Shown: positions 8,254-15,574 of the stretch, in pieces
Position numbering within the stretch: the stretch's first letter is position 1
Layout of the letters: each line of letters starts with the position of its first letter
From: UMGS1601 sp900553335
GTDB lineage: Bacteria > Bacillota > Clostridia > Oscillospirales > Ruminococcaceae
Direction: 5' to 3'
Length of the DNA: 64,000 nt
Assembly (NCBI GenBank): GCA_937920725.1
Contig: CALEUW010000027.1
Coordinates: 14,784 to 78,783 of the forward strand
Program-made: the position numbers and the translations under genes
Notes under the pieces: generated by a model
Database searches by the model: none
Told to the model about the DNA's origin: nothing
The model's input: only the letters and a program-made list of their open reading frames with translations

Positions 8254-8685
8254 ATGATTCGAAGATTTAGTATAAATGACACAAAACAAGTCATGAAGAT
8301 TTGGCTAGAAGGGAATATTGACGCACATAACTTCATTCCAAAAGAGTATTGGGAAGCAAATTATATGTCCGTACAAAACGAGCTTTTAAAAGCAACCGTT
8401 TTTGTATACGAGGACCATAACGGAAAAGTTTTAGGGTTTGCCGGCATGACAGGGAATTATCTTGCCGGGATTTTTGTAGATCAGTCTGTCCGTTCTACGG
8501 GAATCGGCAAAAGCCTTCTTTCCTATATCAAGGAAATTTACCCCTCGTTTTATCTTAATGTTTATAAGAAAAACAACCGGGCGGTGAAGTTTTATCTCAA
8601 GGAGGGCTTAACAAGAACTTCTGAAAGTTTAGATGAACTGACTAAAGAGCCGGAATACACTTTTACTTGGAATAAAAATCGTTAG
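8254..8685 (+). CDS. GNAT-family N-acetyltransferase
   Basis: A 143-residue single-domain acetyltransferase transferring acetyl from acetyl-CoA to an unidentified amine. The acetyl-CoA pyrophosphate loop appears as FVDQSVRSTGIGKSLL (Q/RxxGxG/A type), preceded by the beta strands GFAGMTGNYLAGIFV and followed by LNVYKKNNRAVKFYLKEGL, the usual motif B. The closing WNK tail and the IWLEGNIDAHNFIP block match a subgroup of small bacterial GNATs. SD is AGGAG, 8 bases upstream. It is probably co-transcribed with araD and ends at a bidirectional terminator shared with secDF. The substrate cannot be read from sequence. Confidence 0.85.
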   Translation: MIRRFSINDTKQVMKIWLEGNIDAHNFIPKEYWEANYMSVQNELLKATVFVYEDHNGKVLGFAGMTGNYLAGIFVDQSVRSTGIGKSLLSYIKEIYPSFYLNVYKKNNRAVKFYLKEGLTRTSESLDELTKEPEYTFTWNKNR

Positions 8686-8712
8686 AACATTTTCCGCAGC
8701 AAGCAATAAAAA

Positions 8713-8742
8713 GGACGAAGCTTATTAATTTAAGCCTCGTCC
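8713..8742. terminator. Bidirectional terminator between GNAT gene and secDF
   Basis: The stem GGACGA/TCGTCC extends through an AT-rich arm, is flanked by TTTTT on the plus side and has A5 on the other side (T5 for the minus strand). It separates two convergent genes. Confidence 0.8.
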
Positions 8743-8766
8743 TGTTTTTATTATACGTTTTAAATA

Positions 8767-11076
8767 CTACTTTTTCTCCTTGGCAGCCTTTCTGTTTTGA
8801 AGCATTACCCAAAGTGTAGGAGCAACCACGTTCGAGGAGTAAACTCCGGCAAGCATTCCTATAATGATTGGGAATACAAACGGAATTATCGTTGTAACTC
8901 CTGTTATCAAGCAAACTACACATACAGTTGCCATCGAAATAATCGTAGTTACATTTGTATGAACAGATCTGCCGATCGTTTGTGTGACTGACATATTTAC
9001 AAGCTCATCAAGAGGCTTCTTACCATAAAGGCGCTTATTCTCTCTGATTCTATCATAAATGATAATAGTAGCGTTTATGGAGTATCCCAAAATTGTGAGG
9101 ATTACCGCCATAAAGTTATCGTCTATATCAAATCTGAAGAATGCAAAGCATGCAAATACCATAAGCGCATCATGGATAAGCGCAACTACTGCCATACATC
9201 CGGCAGAGATACCGCCGATCTTTCTGAATCTGAAGCCGATGTAGATAATCATAATTACCGCAGCAAATGCTACCGCTACAAAACACTTCAGGAAAAATTC
9301 CTTACCGTTTGACGGTGAAACGTCACTTGATGAGTAAACCTCAAGTTTGTTATCAGCAAACTTCTCCTGCAAAGCAGTTGTAAGAGTTGTCTGTTTTGTA
9401 TTTGTGAGTCCATCTTTTGAAGCGAACGACAAAGTAACAGTCTTAGAATCGTTTGCCATGCTCTCTCCGGTCTTTACAGTTACAGACTCTCCGATCGCCT
9501 CGTTTACTGCATCTTCGACAGCCTTTGTGTCAATGTCGCCCTCATAAGAGTATTCTATCAGCGTTCCGCCCTTAAACTCAATTGCAAGGTCAACTCCGCC
9601 GATTACAGAAACTAAAGCTGCAGCTGCAATTATAACAACAGATACTATATAGAAAATTTTTCTCCTTGCGTAAACATTAAGAGTCTTAAGTTCTTTTGCC
9701 TTTTGTCTTAATCCGTAAAGACTTGGCTTTTTGAAGCACTTAAACTTTGACAATGCCGAAAGCATAAGTCTTGTTGCAAAAATTCCGAATATGAAGTTTA
9801 ATATGATTCCGACTAGGAGCGTATATCCCAGTGAATAGATTGTTCCTGCTGTAGAAGCTCCGAACGGGAAGAATACAAAGTTAAGAAGCTTTGCAAACAA
9901 GCTGTCTGTAGGTCCGAATGCTCCCATAAGGATTATTGCGACAAATACAACTGTAATGTTACTGTCAAATACAGCGCTCCATGCCTTTTTAAATCCAACT
10001 TCAATAGCTCCGTTTAAGGTCTTTCCGTTTTTAAGCTCTTCCTTTACTCTTTCAAATGTTACAACGTTTGCATCAACGCCCATTCCGACTGCAAGAATAA
10101 TACCTGCAATACCTGGGATTGTAAGCGTAAAACTTGAAATGTTCGGGAAAAATCCTGAAATCGCAGCTATTGTACATACAACCTGTCCAAATAGCGAAAT
10201 TGTAGCAACAACACCTGCAAGGCGATAAACAACTATCATATAAATTGCGATGAGAACGAAAGCAATTACGCCTGCGATCAAAATCGAATCAAGCGCTCCT
10301 CCGCCCAAAGTCGGCGAAACGATGCTTGTTCCCGTTGCTTCAAGCTTAAACGGAAGCGAGCCGGCTTCGATATTGTTGGCGAGCTTATTCGCTTCATCGT
10401 ATGTAAAGTTACCCTCAATAACGCATTTTCCGTCAGTGATGGCTGAATTTACTGTAGGATATGACAGACATTCATCGTCCATGTAAATCGAAATACTTCC
10501 GCTTCCTGCAAGCCTTGATGTAGCCTCAGCAAAGGCTTTAGTACCCTCATCATCAAATTCAAGACTTACTACGACATCGTTTGAACCTGTTTGGTCGTTC
10601 TGCTGATATCCTGCCTCAGCATTTTTAACATGTTCTCCGGTTAAAATAACTGTTCCGTCAGGGTCCTGCGCTCCCTCTCTGAATGTAAGGATCGCACTTT
10701 CTCCAAGCTCCTTAATAGCAGCTTCAGGGTCAAAATCCGTATCTCCTGCCTGCCAAGGGAACTCAACAACAACTCTTTTCTCGTTTTCATCAACATAAAC
10801 CGTACTGTCTGTTATATTGTTAAAAACCAATCTCTGCTCAATGAGGCTCTTTGCCGCATTCATGTCATCCGCAGAAGCGTCATAACCGTCAGCAGGTTCA
10901 AAAGTAGCGTTTACTCCTCCTTGGATATCAATACCCCATCTGATCTCATCAACGCCCTTAATATATGTTACTCTTGTATCGCCGTACTGTCCGTGAATGC
11001 CGAACATTGTAAGATAAGCCAATATAGCAATAACAGCTACGACAATAAAGAAAACGGGCTTTTTCACACTACGCAA
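8767..11076 (-). CDS. secDF: SecD-SecF fusion translocase subunit
   Basis: This 769-residue membrane protein joins SecD (about residues 1-450) and SecF (about 465-765). Together they use the proton/sodium gradient to pull preproteins out of SecYEG. SecD features are the first membrane helix, WGIDIQGGVNATFEP, a large extracellular P1 region, and the helix block ending in GMGVDANVVTFERVKEEL. SecF shows DLAIEFKGGTLIEYSY and GYSINATIIIYDRIRENKR. The fused form is common in Firmicutes. The start is TTG, chosen because GGGAGG lies 8 bases upstream; no ATG is nearby. It has its own promoter and an inverted repeat in the leader. Confidence 0.95.
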   Translation of the reverse strand: MRSVKKPVFFIVVAVIAILAYLTMFGIHGQYGDTRVTYIKGVDEIRWGIDIQGGVNATFEPADGYDASADDMNAAKSLIEQRLVFNNITDSTVYVDENEKRVVVEFPWQAGDTDFDPEAAIKELGESAILTFREGAQDPDGTVILTGEHVKNAEAGYQQNDQTGSNDVVVSLEFDDEGTKAFAEATSRLAGSGSISIYMDDECLSYPTVNSAITDGKCVIEGNFTYDEANKLANNIEAGSLPFKLEATGTSIVSPTLGGGALDSILIAGVIAFVLIAIYMIVVYRLAGVVATISLFGQVVCTIAAISGFFPNISSFTLTIPGIAGIILAVGMGVDANVVTFERVKEELKNGKTLNGAIEVGFKKAWSAVFDSNITVVFVAIILMGAFGPTDSLFAKLLNFVFFPFGASTAGTIYSLGYTLLVGIILNFIFGIFATRLMLSALSKFKCFKKPSLYGLRQKAKELKTLNVYARRKIFYIVSVVIIAAAALVSVIGGVDLAIEFKGGTLIEYSYEGDIDTKAVEDAVNEAIGESVTVKTGESMANDSKTVTLSFASKDGLTNTKQTTLTTALQEKFADNKLEVYSSSDVSPSNGKEFFLKCFVAVAFAAVIMIIYIGFRFRKIGGISAGCMAVVALIHDALMVFACFAFFRFDIDDNFMAVILTILGYSINATIIIYDRIRENKRLYGKKPLDELVNMSVTQTIGRSVHTNVTTIISMATVCVVCLITGVTTIIPFVFPIIIGMLAGVYSSNVVAPTLWVMLQNRKAAKEKK

Positions 11077-11110
11077 CTTTACTTCCTCCCAATTCTAAAT
11101 TTCGATCATC

Positions 11111-11134
11111 TGCAACAATATAAATTTTGTTGCA
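11111..11134. promoter_or_regulatory. Inverted repeat in secDF leader
   Basis: TGCAACAA and TTGTTGCA form a perfect 8-bp inverted repeat with an 8-bp AT spacer, about 10 nt downstream of the predicted transcript start and about 35 nt before the TTG start. There is no T-run after it, so it is an RNA stem or an operator rather than a terminator. Confidence 0.55.
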
Positions 11135-11147
11135 CATTCATTTTATC

Positions 11148-11176
11148 ATTATACAGATTTATTCTAAAAAAGTCAA
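11148..11176 (-). promoter_or_regulatory. Promoter of secDF
   Basis: TTGACT (11171-11176) and TATAAT (11148-11153) on the minus strand, 17-bp spacer. It lies between the histidine-phosphatase gene and secDF, so the two need not share a transcript. Confidence 0.8.
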
Positions 11177-11205
11177 GCAGAATTGCCATAATTTTAGCTG
11201 TTTCT

Positions 11206-11742
11206 TTATAGAAAATACTCAATTATTTCTCCGTTCTCCATAAAAAAATGCTCAAAATCATTCATAGTCATATCTTCAAAATACATTTTTGCAACTCTGC
11301 AAATACCGCCGTGACACACTATGAGTATCGTTTTGTCACTGTATCTCTTCCGTATATCGTCGATAGCACAAAAAACCCTGTGCGAAAGCTCCATTACAGA
11401 CTCACCGCCGCCAAGTCTTACGCCGAACTGAAGCTTCGCCTTTTGGAACTCGTCAAAAACATCTTTTAACTTTATACCTTCGTAACTTCCGTAATCCCAT
11501 TCGGTAAATCGGTCATCTATAATTATTTCCTTATTAAGCGTTTCATTTGCAAGCTTTGCCGTATCAACAGCACGCTGAAGAGGTGAGCAGATTATAATAT
11601 CAACATCTTTTTCCTTAAGCTTTTCGCCAAGCGCTCTTGCTTGCTGTTTTCCAACATCGGTAAGCACAGCTCTGCTTATTCCGCAAACCCTCTCTTCTAC
11701 ATTATAATCAGTCTGTCCATGCCTCGCAAAAATAATTTTCAC
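11206..11742 (-). CDS. Histidine phosphatase family protein (phosphoglycerate mutase-like)
   Basis: The 178-residue member of the histidine phosphatase superfamily carries the catalytic FARHGQTDYN motif at residues 4-13 and the second catalytic His in VCHGGICR near residue 144. IICSPLQRAVDTAKL and FTEWDYGSYEGI are the family's other conserved blocks. Members include cofactor-dependent phosphoglycerate mutases, alpha-ribazole phosphatases and broad phosphatases; the short length favours a small phosphatase over a glycolytic mutase. The start is GTG with AAGGAG 9 bases upstream. No cobalamin genes are adjacent, so a CobC role is not supported. Confidence 0.85.
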   Translation of the reverse strand: MKIIFARHGQTDYNVEERVCGISRAVLTDVGKQQARALGEKLKEKDVDIIICSPLQRAVDTAKLANETLNKEIIIDDRFTEWDYGSYEGIKLKDVFDEFQKAKLQFGVRLGGGESVMELSHRVFCAIDDIRKRYSDKTILIVCHGGICRVAKMYFEDMTMNDFEHFFMENGEIIEYFL

Positions 11743-11793
11743 ACTTTCACACTCCTTTTTAAAATCAAGTTTAAAGCTTAGAAGTCGTTTTTT

Positions 11794-11872
11794 AAAAGAA
11801 AAACCCCGAAGAAAAAAATCCTCGGGGCTTTCAATATATGGTGGGGTACGTCAGAAATTCATAATTTTTCCA
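11794..11872 (-). ncRNA. Candidate small RNA with own promoter and terminator
   Basis: On the minus strand TTTACA (11902-11907) and TATACT (11879-11884) are 17 bp apart. About 45-70 nt downstream of the predicted start is a CCCCGA/TCGGGG stem (11804-11827) followed by TTTTTCTTTT. The roughly 80-nt transcript between them has no open frame and no similarity I recognise. A less tidy second promoter further upstream could give a longer RNA carrying a 28-codon frame (ATG near 11962, AGGAG upstream). The terminator may simply insulate the phosphatase gene. Confidence 0.35.
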
Positions 11873-12210
11873 ACTATGAGTATATCATATGTCTAATAAA
11901 ATGTAAAATGCAAAAATGGAATGATTGCATATACGTTTTTATATGACTGGCTATTGTCATTTCCAAGGTTCTCCTTTCATAAATATATATCATATGTGTT
12001 TTTTTATATTGCAAACATTTGTAAATATCGTCACTATGCACAATGTTTAATATGAAATCATAGTCATAATGCTATATTATGCAACATTTTAGCCATATGC
12101 GGGCTTTGATATTGCGTTAAATCCCATATAAAATTATACATATTAGCAAATTTGCACAATAATTTGAGTAATTTTAGGTCAAGTCGATAATAGCAAAAAA
12201 CATCGTTTTT

Positions 12211-12219
12211 TGTTATAAT
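12211..12219 (+). promoter_or_regulatory. Extended -10 promoter candidate for hydrogenase operon
   Basis: TGTTATAAT is an extended -10 match with only a weak -35 upstream. It would give a leader of about 120 nt before hydC. The rest of 11885-12344 is AT-rich intergenic sequence in which I see no further gene. Confidence 0.45.
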
Positions 12220-12344
12220 GGTATATGTGTAAGCATGGGTTAACAAAATTCTACAGTACAAATAGATTAAGCCGAATTTGATATTAGATTGTGTCAACGG
12301 TCAAAACACCGTGCTGTATACAAATTTTTTAAGGAGGTTAAATA

Positions 12345-12842
12345 ATGGCAGCAAAAACTTGTTCGATTCCATTTACCGGCACTGAACAGCAGGAAGCGAA
12401 GCTTAAGGAAATTATCGCTTCTCACAAAGACGACAAGGGAGCTTTAATGCCGATTCTGCAACAGGCTCAGGAAATATACGGATATCTGCCTATCGAGGTT
12501 CAGAAGATAATCGCTGAGGAAATGAATATTCCGCTTGAAAAGATTTACGGCGTTGTAACGTTTTACTCTCAGTTTTCCCTCAATCCAAAAGGAAAGTATA
12601 CTATTTCTGTTTGTCTTGGAACTGCTTGTTATGTAAAAGGCTCGGGGGATATTTTCAATGAGCTTTCTGCAAAGCTTGGTATAAGCGGAGGAGAAACAAC
12701 TCCTGACGGGAAGTTCACTCTTGTTGATTGCCGCTGCATAGGCGCTTGCGGACTTGCTCCGGTTTTGACTGTAAACGATGATGTTTACGGAAGACTTACG
12801 CCCGACGATGTAGATGGTATTTTAGCGAAATACAGCGACTAA
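12345..12842 (+). CDS. hydC: Bifurcating [FeFe] hydrogenase subunit HydC (NuoE-like)
   Basis: This 165-residue thioredoxin-fold [2Fe-2S] protein corresponds to NuoE. The four cluster cysteines are in CLGTACY and DCRCIGACG; the N-terminal helical part contains LMPILQQAQEIYGYLP and YGVVTFYSQF, diagnostic of the family. It is the first gene of the operon encoding the HydABC complex, which couples oxidation of NADH and reduced ferredoxin to hydrogen formation. SD AAGGAGG is 8 bases from the ATG. The downstream HATPase gene starts directly at its stop codon. Confidence 0.95.
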   Translation: MAAKTCSIPFTGTEQQEAKLKEIIASHKDDKGALMPILQQAQEIYGYLPIEVQKIIAEEMNIPLEKIYGVVTFYSQFSLNPKGKYTISVCLGTACYVKGSGDIFNELSAKLGISGGETTPDGKFTLVDCRCIGACGLAPVLTVNDDVYGRLTPDDVDGILAKYSD

Positions 12843-13367
12843 ATGCTCACCGATATTTCACAGCACGTTCTTGACATTGGGATAAACTCAATAAAATCGG
12901 GAGCAAAAAACATCTCTGTAAACATTTGTTGTAAGTCGGATTCTACTGAACTTAAGGTTAAAGACGATGGCTGCGGATTTGATGAGCAGGCTTTAAAAAG
13001 AATCAAAAGCTCGCTTCAAAAGCCTATATCGGGAAACAGTCACAACGGACTTAAGAGCCTTTACAAGTCATGTGAAGGACATATTGATATAACCTCTTCA
13101 AATGGAACGGGAGCAACTGTTTCGGCTGTTTTTTCAAAAGAATTTCCCTTGGGAAATATTAAAGAAACAGTGAAATGCCTTTTTACACTTTGCGGGGGGC
13201 GGGATATAAACCTTATATTTTCAGCAGAAAATGAAGAAATAAGCTTTTCGTTTGACAGCAAAAAAATCAGGGAGATCATAAAGACCAAAGGAATACAAAT
13301 TAATTCGATCTATAAGTTTTTAGACGGGTATATAACAGATATCGTGAGTCGTGTATTCCCAAAATAA
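12843..13367 (+). CDS. HATPase (histidine-kinase-like ATPase domain) protein in hydrogenase operon
   Basis: A 174-residue soluble protein built around a GHKL ATPase domain. The N-box is HVLDIGINSIKSGAKNI, the G1 box KVKDDGCGFDE, and a G2-like segment is SGNSHNGLKSLY followed by SSNGTGATVSAVF. There is no His-phosphotransfer domain, so it resembles anti-sigma-factor kinases rather than a full sensor kinase. Its ATG abuts the hydC stop codon with no Shine-Dalgarno, pointing to translational coupling. Related genes occur inside clostridial NADH-hydrogenase operons, where the role is not settled; a regulatory function sensing the complex or its transcription is inferred. Confidence 0.8.
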   Translation: MLTDISQHVLDIGINSIKSGAKNISVNICCKSDSTELKVKDDGCGFDEQALKRIKSSLQKPISGNSHNGLKSLYKSCEGHIDITSSNGTGATVSAVFSKEFPLGNIKETVKCLFTLCGGRDINLIFSAENEEISFSFDSKKIREIIKTKGIQINSIYKFLDGYITDIVSRVFPK

Positions 13368-13387
13368 TTTTACGGGAGGAAGATAAT

Positions 13388-13747
13388 TTGAAATCTTTAG
13401 AAGAACTTAAAGCGATCAAAGATAAAATGCAAAGCACTATTGCGCTTCGCCAGGAAGATCCGAATGCTACAAAGGTAGTTGTTTCAATGGCTACCTGCGG
13501 AATCGCAAGCGGCGCAAGAGGTGTTCTTAACGCATTTGCTGAAGCTGTTGCCGAAAACGGTCTGACCGGAGAGGTAATGGTTTCGCAGACGGGATGTATC
13601 GGGCTTTGCAAATATGAGCCTGTCGCACAGGTTATCACACCTGACGCAAGCAAGATAACTTACATAAAGCTCACACCCGAAAAAGCAAAAGAAATCGTTG
13701 AAAAACATCTTGTCGGCGGAAATGTTGTCGACGAGTATAAATTATAA
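13388..13747 (+). CDS. Thioredoxin-like [2Fe-2S] ferredoxin of hydrogenase operon
   Basis: A 119-residue protein with a thioredoxin-like [2Fe-2S] domain. The cluster ligands are ATCGIASGARG (first Cys plus a second site lost or displaced) and QTGCIGLCKYEP (two Cys). It resembles the N-terminal domain of HydB and is often a separate gene in clostridial hydrogenase operons. The start is TTG, with GGGAGGA 7 bases upstream. It probably shuttles or docks electrons around HydB; this is inferred from position. Only three Cys are seen in the expected places, so cluster binding should not be taken as certain. Confidence 0.8.
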   Translation: MKSLEELKAIKDKMQSTIALRQEDPNATKVVVSMATCGIASGARGVLNAFAEAVAENGLTGEVMVSQTGCIGLCKYEPVAQVITPDASKITYIKLTPEKAKEIVEKHLVGGNVVDEYKL

Positions 13748-13765
13748 TAAGGAGGAAGTGCTAAT

Positions 13766-15559
13766 ATGTATCGTTCACATGTATTGGTATGCGGCGGAAC
13801 AGGATGTACCTCCTCAGGAAGCCAGCAAATAATTGACACTCTTGAAAAGGAAATAAAGGCAAACGGTCTTGAAAACGAAATTGAAGTAGTAAGAACCGGA
13901 TGCTTCGGACTCTGTGCACTAGGTCCTATCATGATAGTTTATCCTGAGGGAACATTTTATTCAATGGTACAGGAAAAGGATATCCCTGAGATAGTTTCCG
14001 AACATCTTTTAAAGGGAAGAATCGTTTCCCGTCTTGTATATGATGAAACAGTAACAGAGGGCGGAATAAAGTCGCTTCAGGACACCGCTTTTTATAGCAA
14101 GCAGCACAGAGTAGCACTCAGAAACTGTGGAGTTATCAATCCGGAGAACATTGAAGAATATATCGGAACGGGCGGATACGAAGCGCTCGGAAAAGTATTA
14201 ACTGAAATGTCGCCTGAGGACGTTATTCAGACAATTCTCGATTCGGGACTCAGAGGAAGAGGCGGCGGCGGATTCCCTACAGGTATGAAGTGGAAGCTTG
14301 CAAGAAACATAGTTCCTGATGCCGATCAGAAATATGTATGCTGTAACGCCGATGAGGGCGACCCGGGAGCGTTCATGGACCGTTCCGTTTTAGAGGGAGA
14401 TCCTCATGTTGTTTTGGAGGCTATGGCGATAGCAGGTTATGCTATTGGTGCAACTCAGGGATATATCTACGTTCGTGCAGAGTATCCTATCGCTGTAAAG
14501 CGTCTTGAAATAGCTATAAACCAGGCAAGAGAATACGGAATGCTCGGAAAGAATATTTTCGGAACAGGCTTTGATTTTGATATAGGTCTTCGTCTTGGAG
14601 CAGGCGCTTTCGTCTGCGGTGAGGAAACAGCGCTTATGACTTCTATTGAAGGAAACAGAGGAGAGCCAAGACCTCGTCCGCCGTTCCCTGCTGAAAAGGG
14701 ACTTTTCGGAAAACCTACTATTTTAAATAACGTTGAAACATACGCAAACATTCCGAGAATCATTACCAACGGAGCGGAGTGGTTCGCTTCAATGGGAACT
14801 CCTAAGAGCAAAGGAACAAAGGTATTTGCTCTTGGCGGAAAGATCAAAAATACAGGTCTTGTTGAAATTCCTATGGGAACAACGCTCAGAACCGTAATTG
14901 AAGAGATCGGCGGCGGAATTCCTAACGGAAAGAAGTTTAAAGCAGCTCAAACAGGAGGTCCTTCAGGCGGATGTATTCCTGCAGAGCATTATGATATTCC
15001 TATTGATTATGATAACCTTATTGCAATTGGTTCTATGATGGGTTCGGGCGGACTTATCGTTATGGACGAGGACAACTGTATGGTAGATATAGCTAAGTTC
15101 TTCTTGGCATTTACCGTCGACGAGTCCTGCGGAAAATGTACCCCTTGCCGAATCGGAACAAAGCGTCTTTACGAAATGCTTGATAAGATAACAAAGGGAC
15201 AGGGAACCCTTGAGGATCTTGATAAGATCGAAGAGCTTTGCTATTACATTAAAGCTAATTCGCTTTGCGGATTGGGACAGACTGCTCCTAACCCTGTTTT
15301 ATCAACCCTGCGTTATTTCAGAGAAGAATATATCGCTCACGTTGTTGACAAAACCTGTCCTGCGGGAGTATGTAAAGATCTTCTTAAATACAACATTGAT
15401 CCGGACAAGTGCCGAGGATGTACTCTTTGTTCTAGAAAATGTCCAGCCGGCGCTATTACAGGTACTGTTAAACAGCCGCACATCATTGATCAGAACAAGT
15501 GCTTAAAGTGCGGAGCTTGTATGGATGCCTGCAAGTTCGGTGCAATTTCAAAGAAGTAA
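13766..15559 (+). CDS. hydB: Bifurcating [FeFe] hydrogenase subunit HydB (NuoF-like)
   Basis: The 597-residue flavin subunit is where electron bifurcation and NAD(H) binding take place. In order: an N-terminal thioredoxin-like [2Fe-2S] domain (residues about 1-95; CGGTGCTSSGS and RTGCFGLC), the NADH/FMN domain with GLRGRGGGGFPTGMKW and NADEGDPGAFMDR, a SLBB segment, the [4Fe-4S] motif ESCGKCTPCRIG, and a C-terminal double [4Fe-4S] ferredoxin domain with CRGCTLCSRKCP and CLKCGACMDACK. This architecture is that of Thermotoga/Ruminococcus HydB. SD AAGGAGG is near the ATG, 18 bp after the preceding gene. Confidence 0.96.
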   Translation: MYRSHVLVCGGTGCTSSGSQQIIDTLEKEIKANGLENEIEVVRTGCFGLCALGPIMIVYPEGTFYSMVQEKDIPEIVSEHLLKGRIVSRLVYDETVTEGGIKSLQDTAFYSKQHRVALRNCGVINPENIEEYIGTGGYEALGKVLTEMSPEDVIQTILDSGLRGRGGGGFPTGMKWKLARNIVPDADQKYVCCNADEGDPGAFMDRSVLEGDPHVVLEAMAIAGYAIGATQGYIYVRAEYPIAVKRLEIAINQAREYGMLGKNIFGTGFDFDIGLRLGAGAFVCGEETALMTSIEGNRGEPRPRPPFPAEKGLFGKPTILNNVETYANIPRIITNGAEWFASMGTPKSKGTKVFALGGKIKNTGLVEIPMGTTLRTVIEEIGGGIPNGKKFKAAQTGGPSGGCIPAEHYDIPIDYDNLIAIGSMMGSGGLIVMDEDNCMVDIAKFFLAFTVDESCGKCTPCRIGTKRLYEMLDKITKGQGTLEDLDKIEELCYYIKANSLCGLGQTAPNPVLSTLRYFREEYIAHVVDKTCPAGVCKDLLKYNIDPDKCRGCTLCSRKCPAGAITGTVKQPHIIDQNKCLKCGACMDACKFGAISKK

Positions 15560-15574
15560 AGGAGGGAGCCTGAA

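Noticed and set aside
11839..11862. TGGTGGGG stretch resembling a reversed tRNA 3' end
   Set aside because: No T-loop GTTCGA-type sequence or cloverleaf can be formed next to it.
12205..12250. TTGTTA and TTAACAA half-sites as a Rex operator before hydC
   Set aside because: The half-sites are over 20 bp apart, too far for a Rex site.
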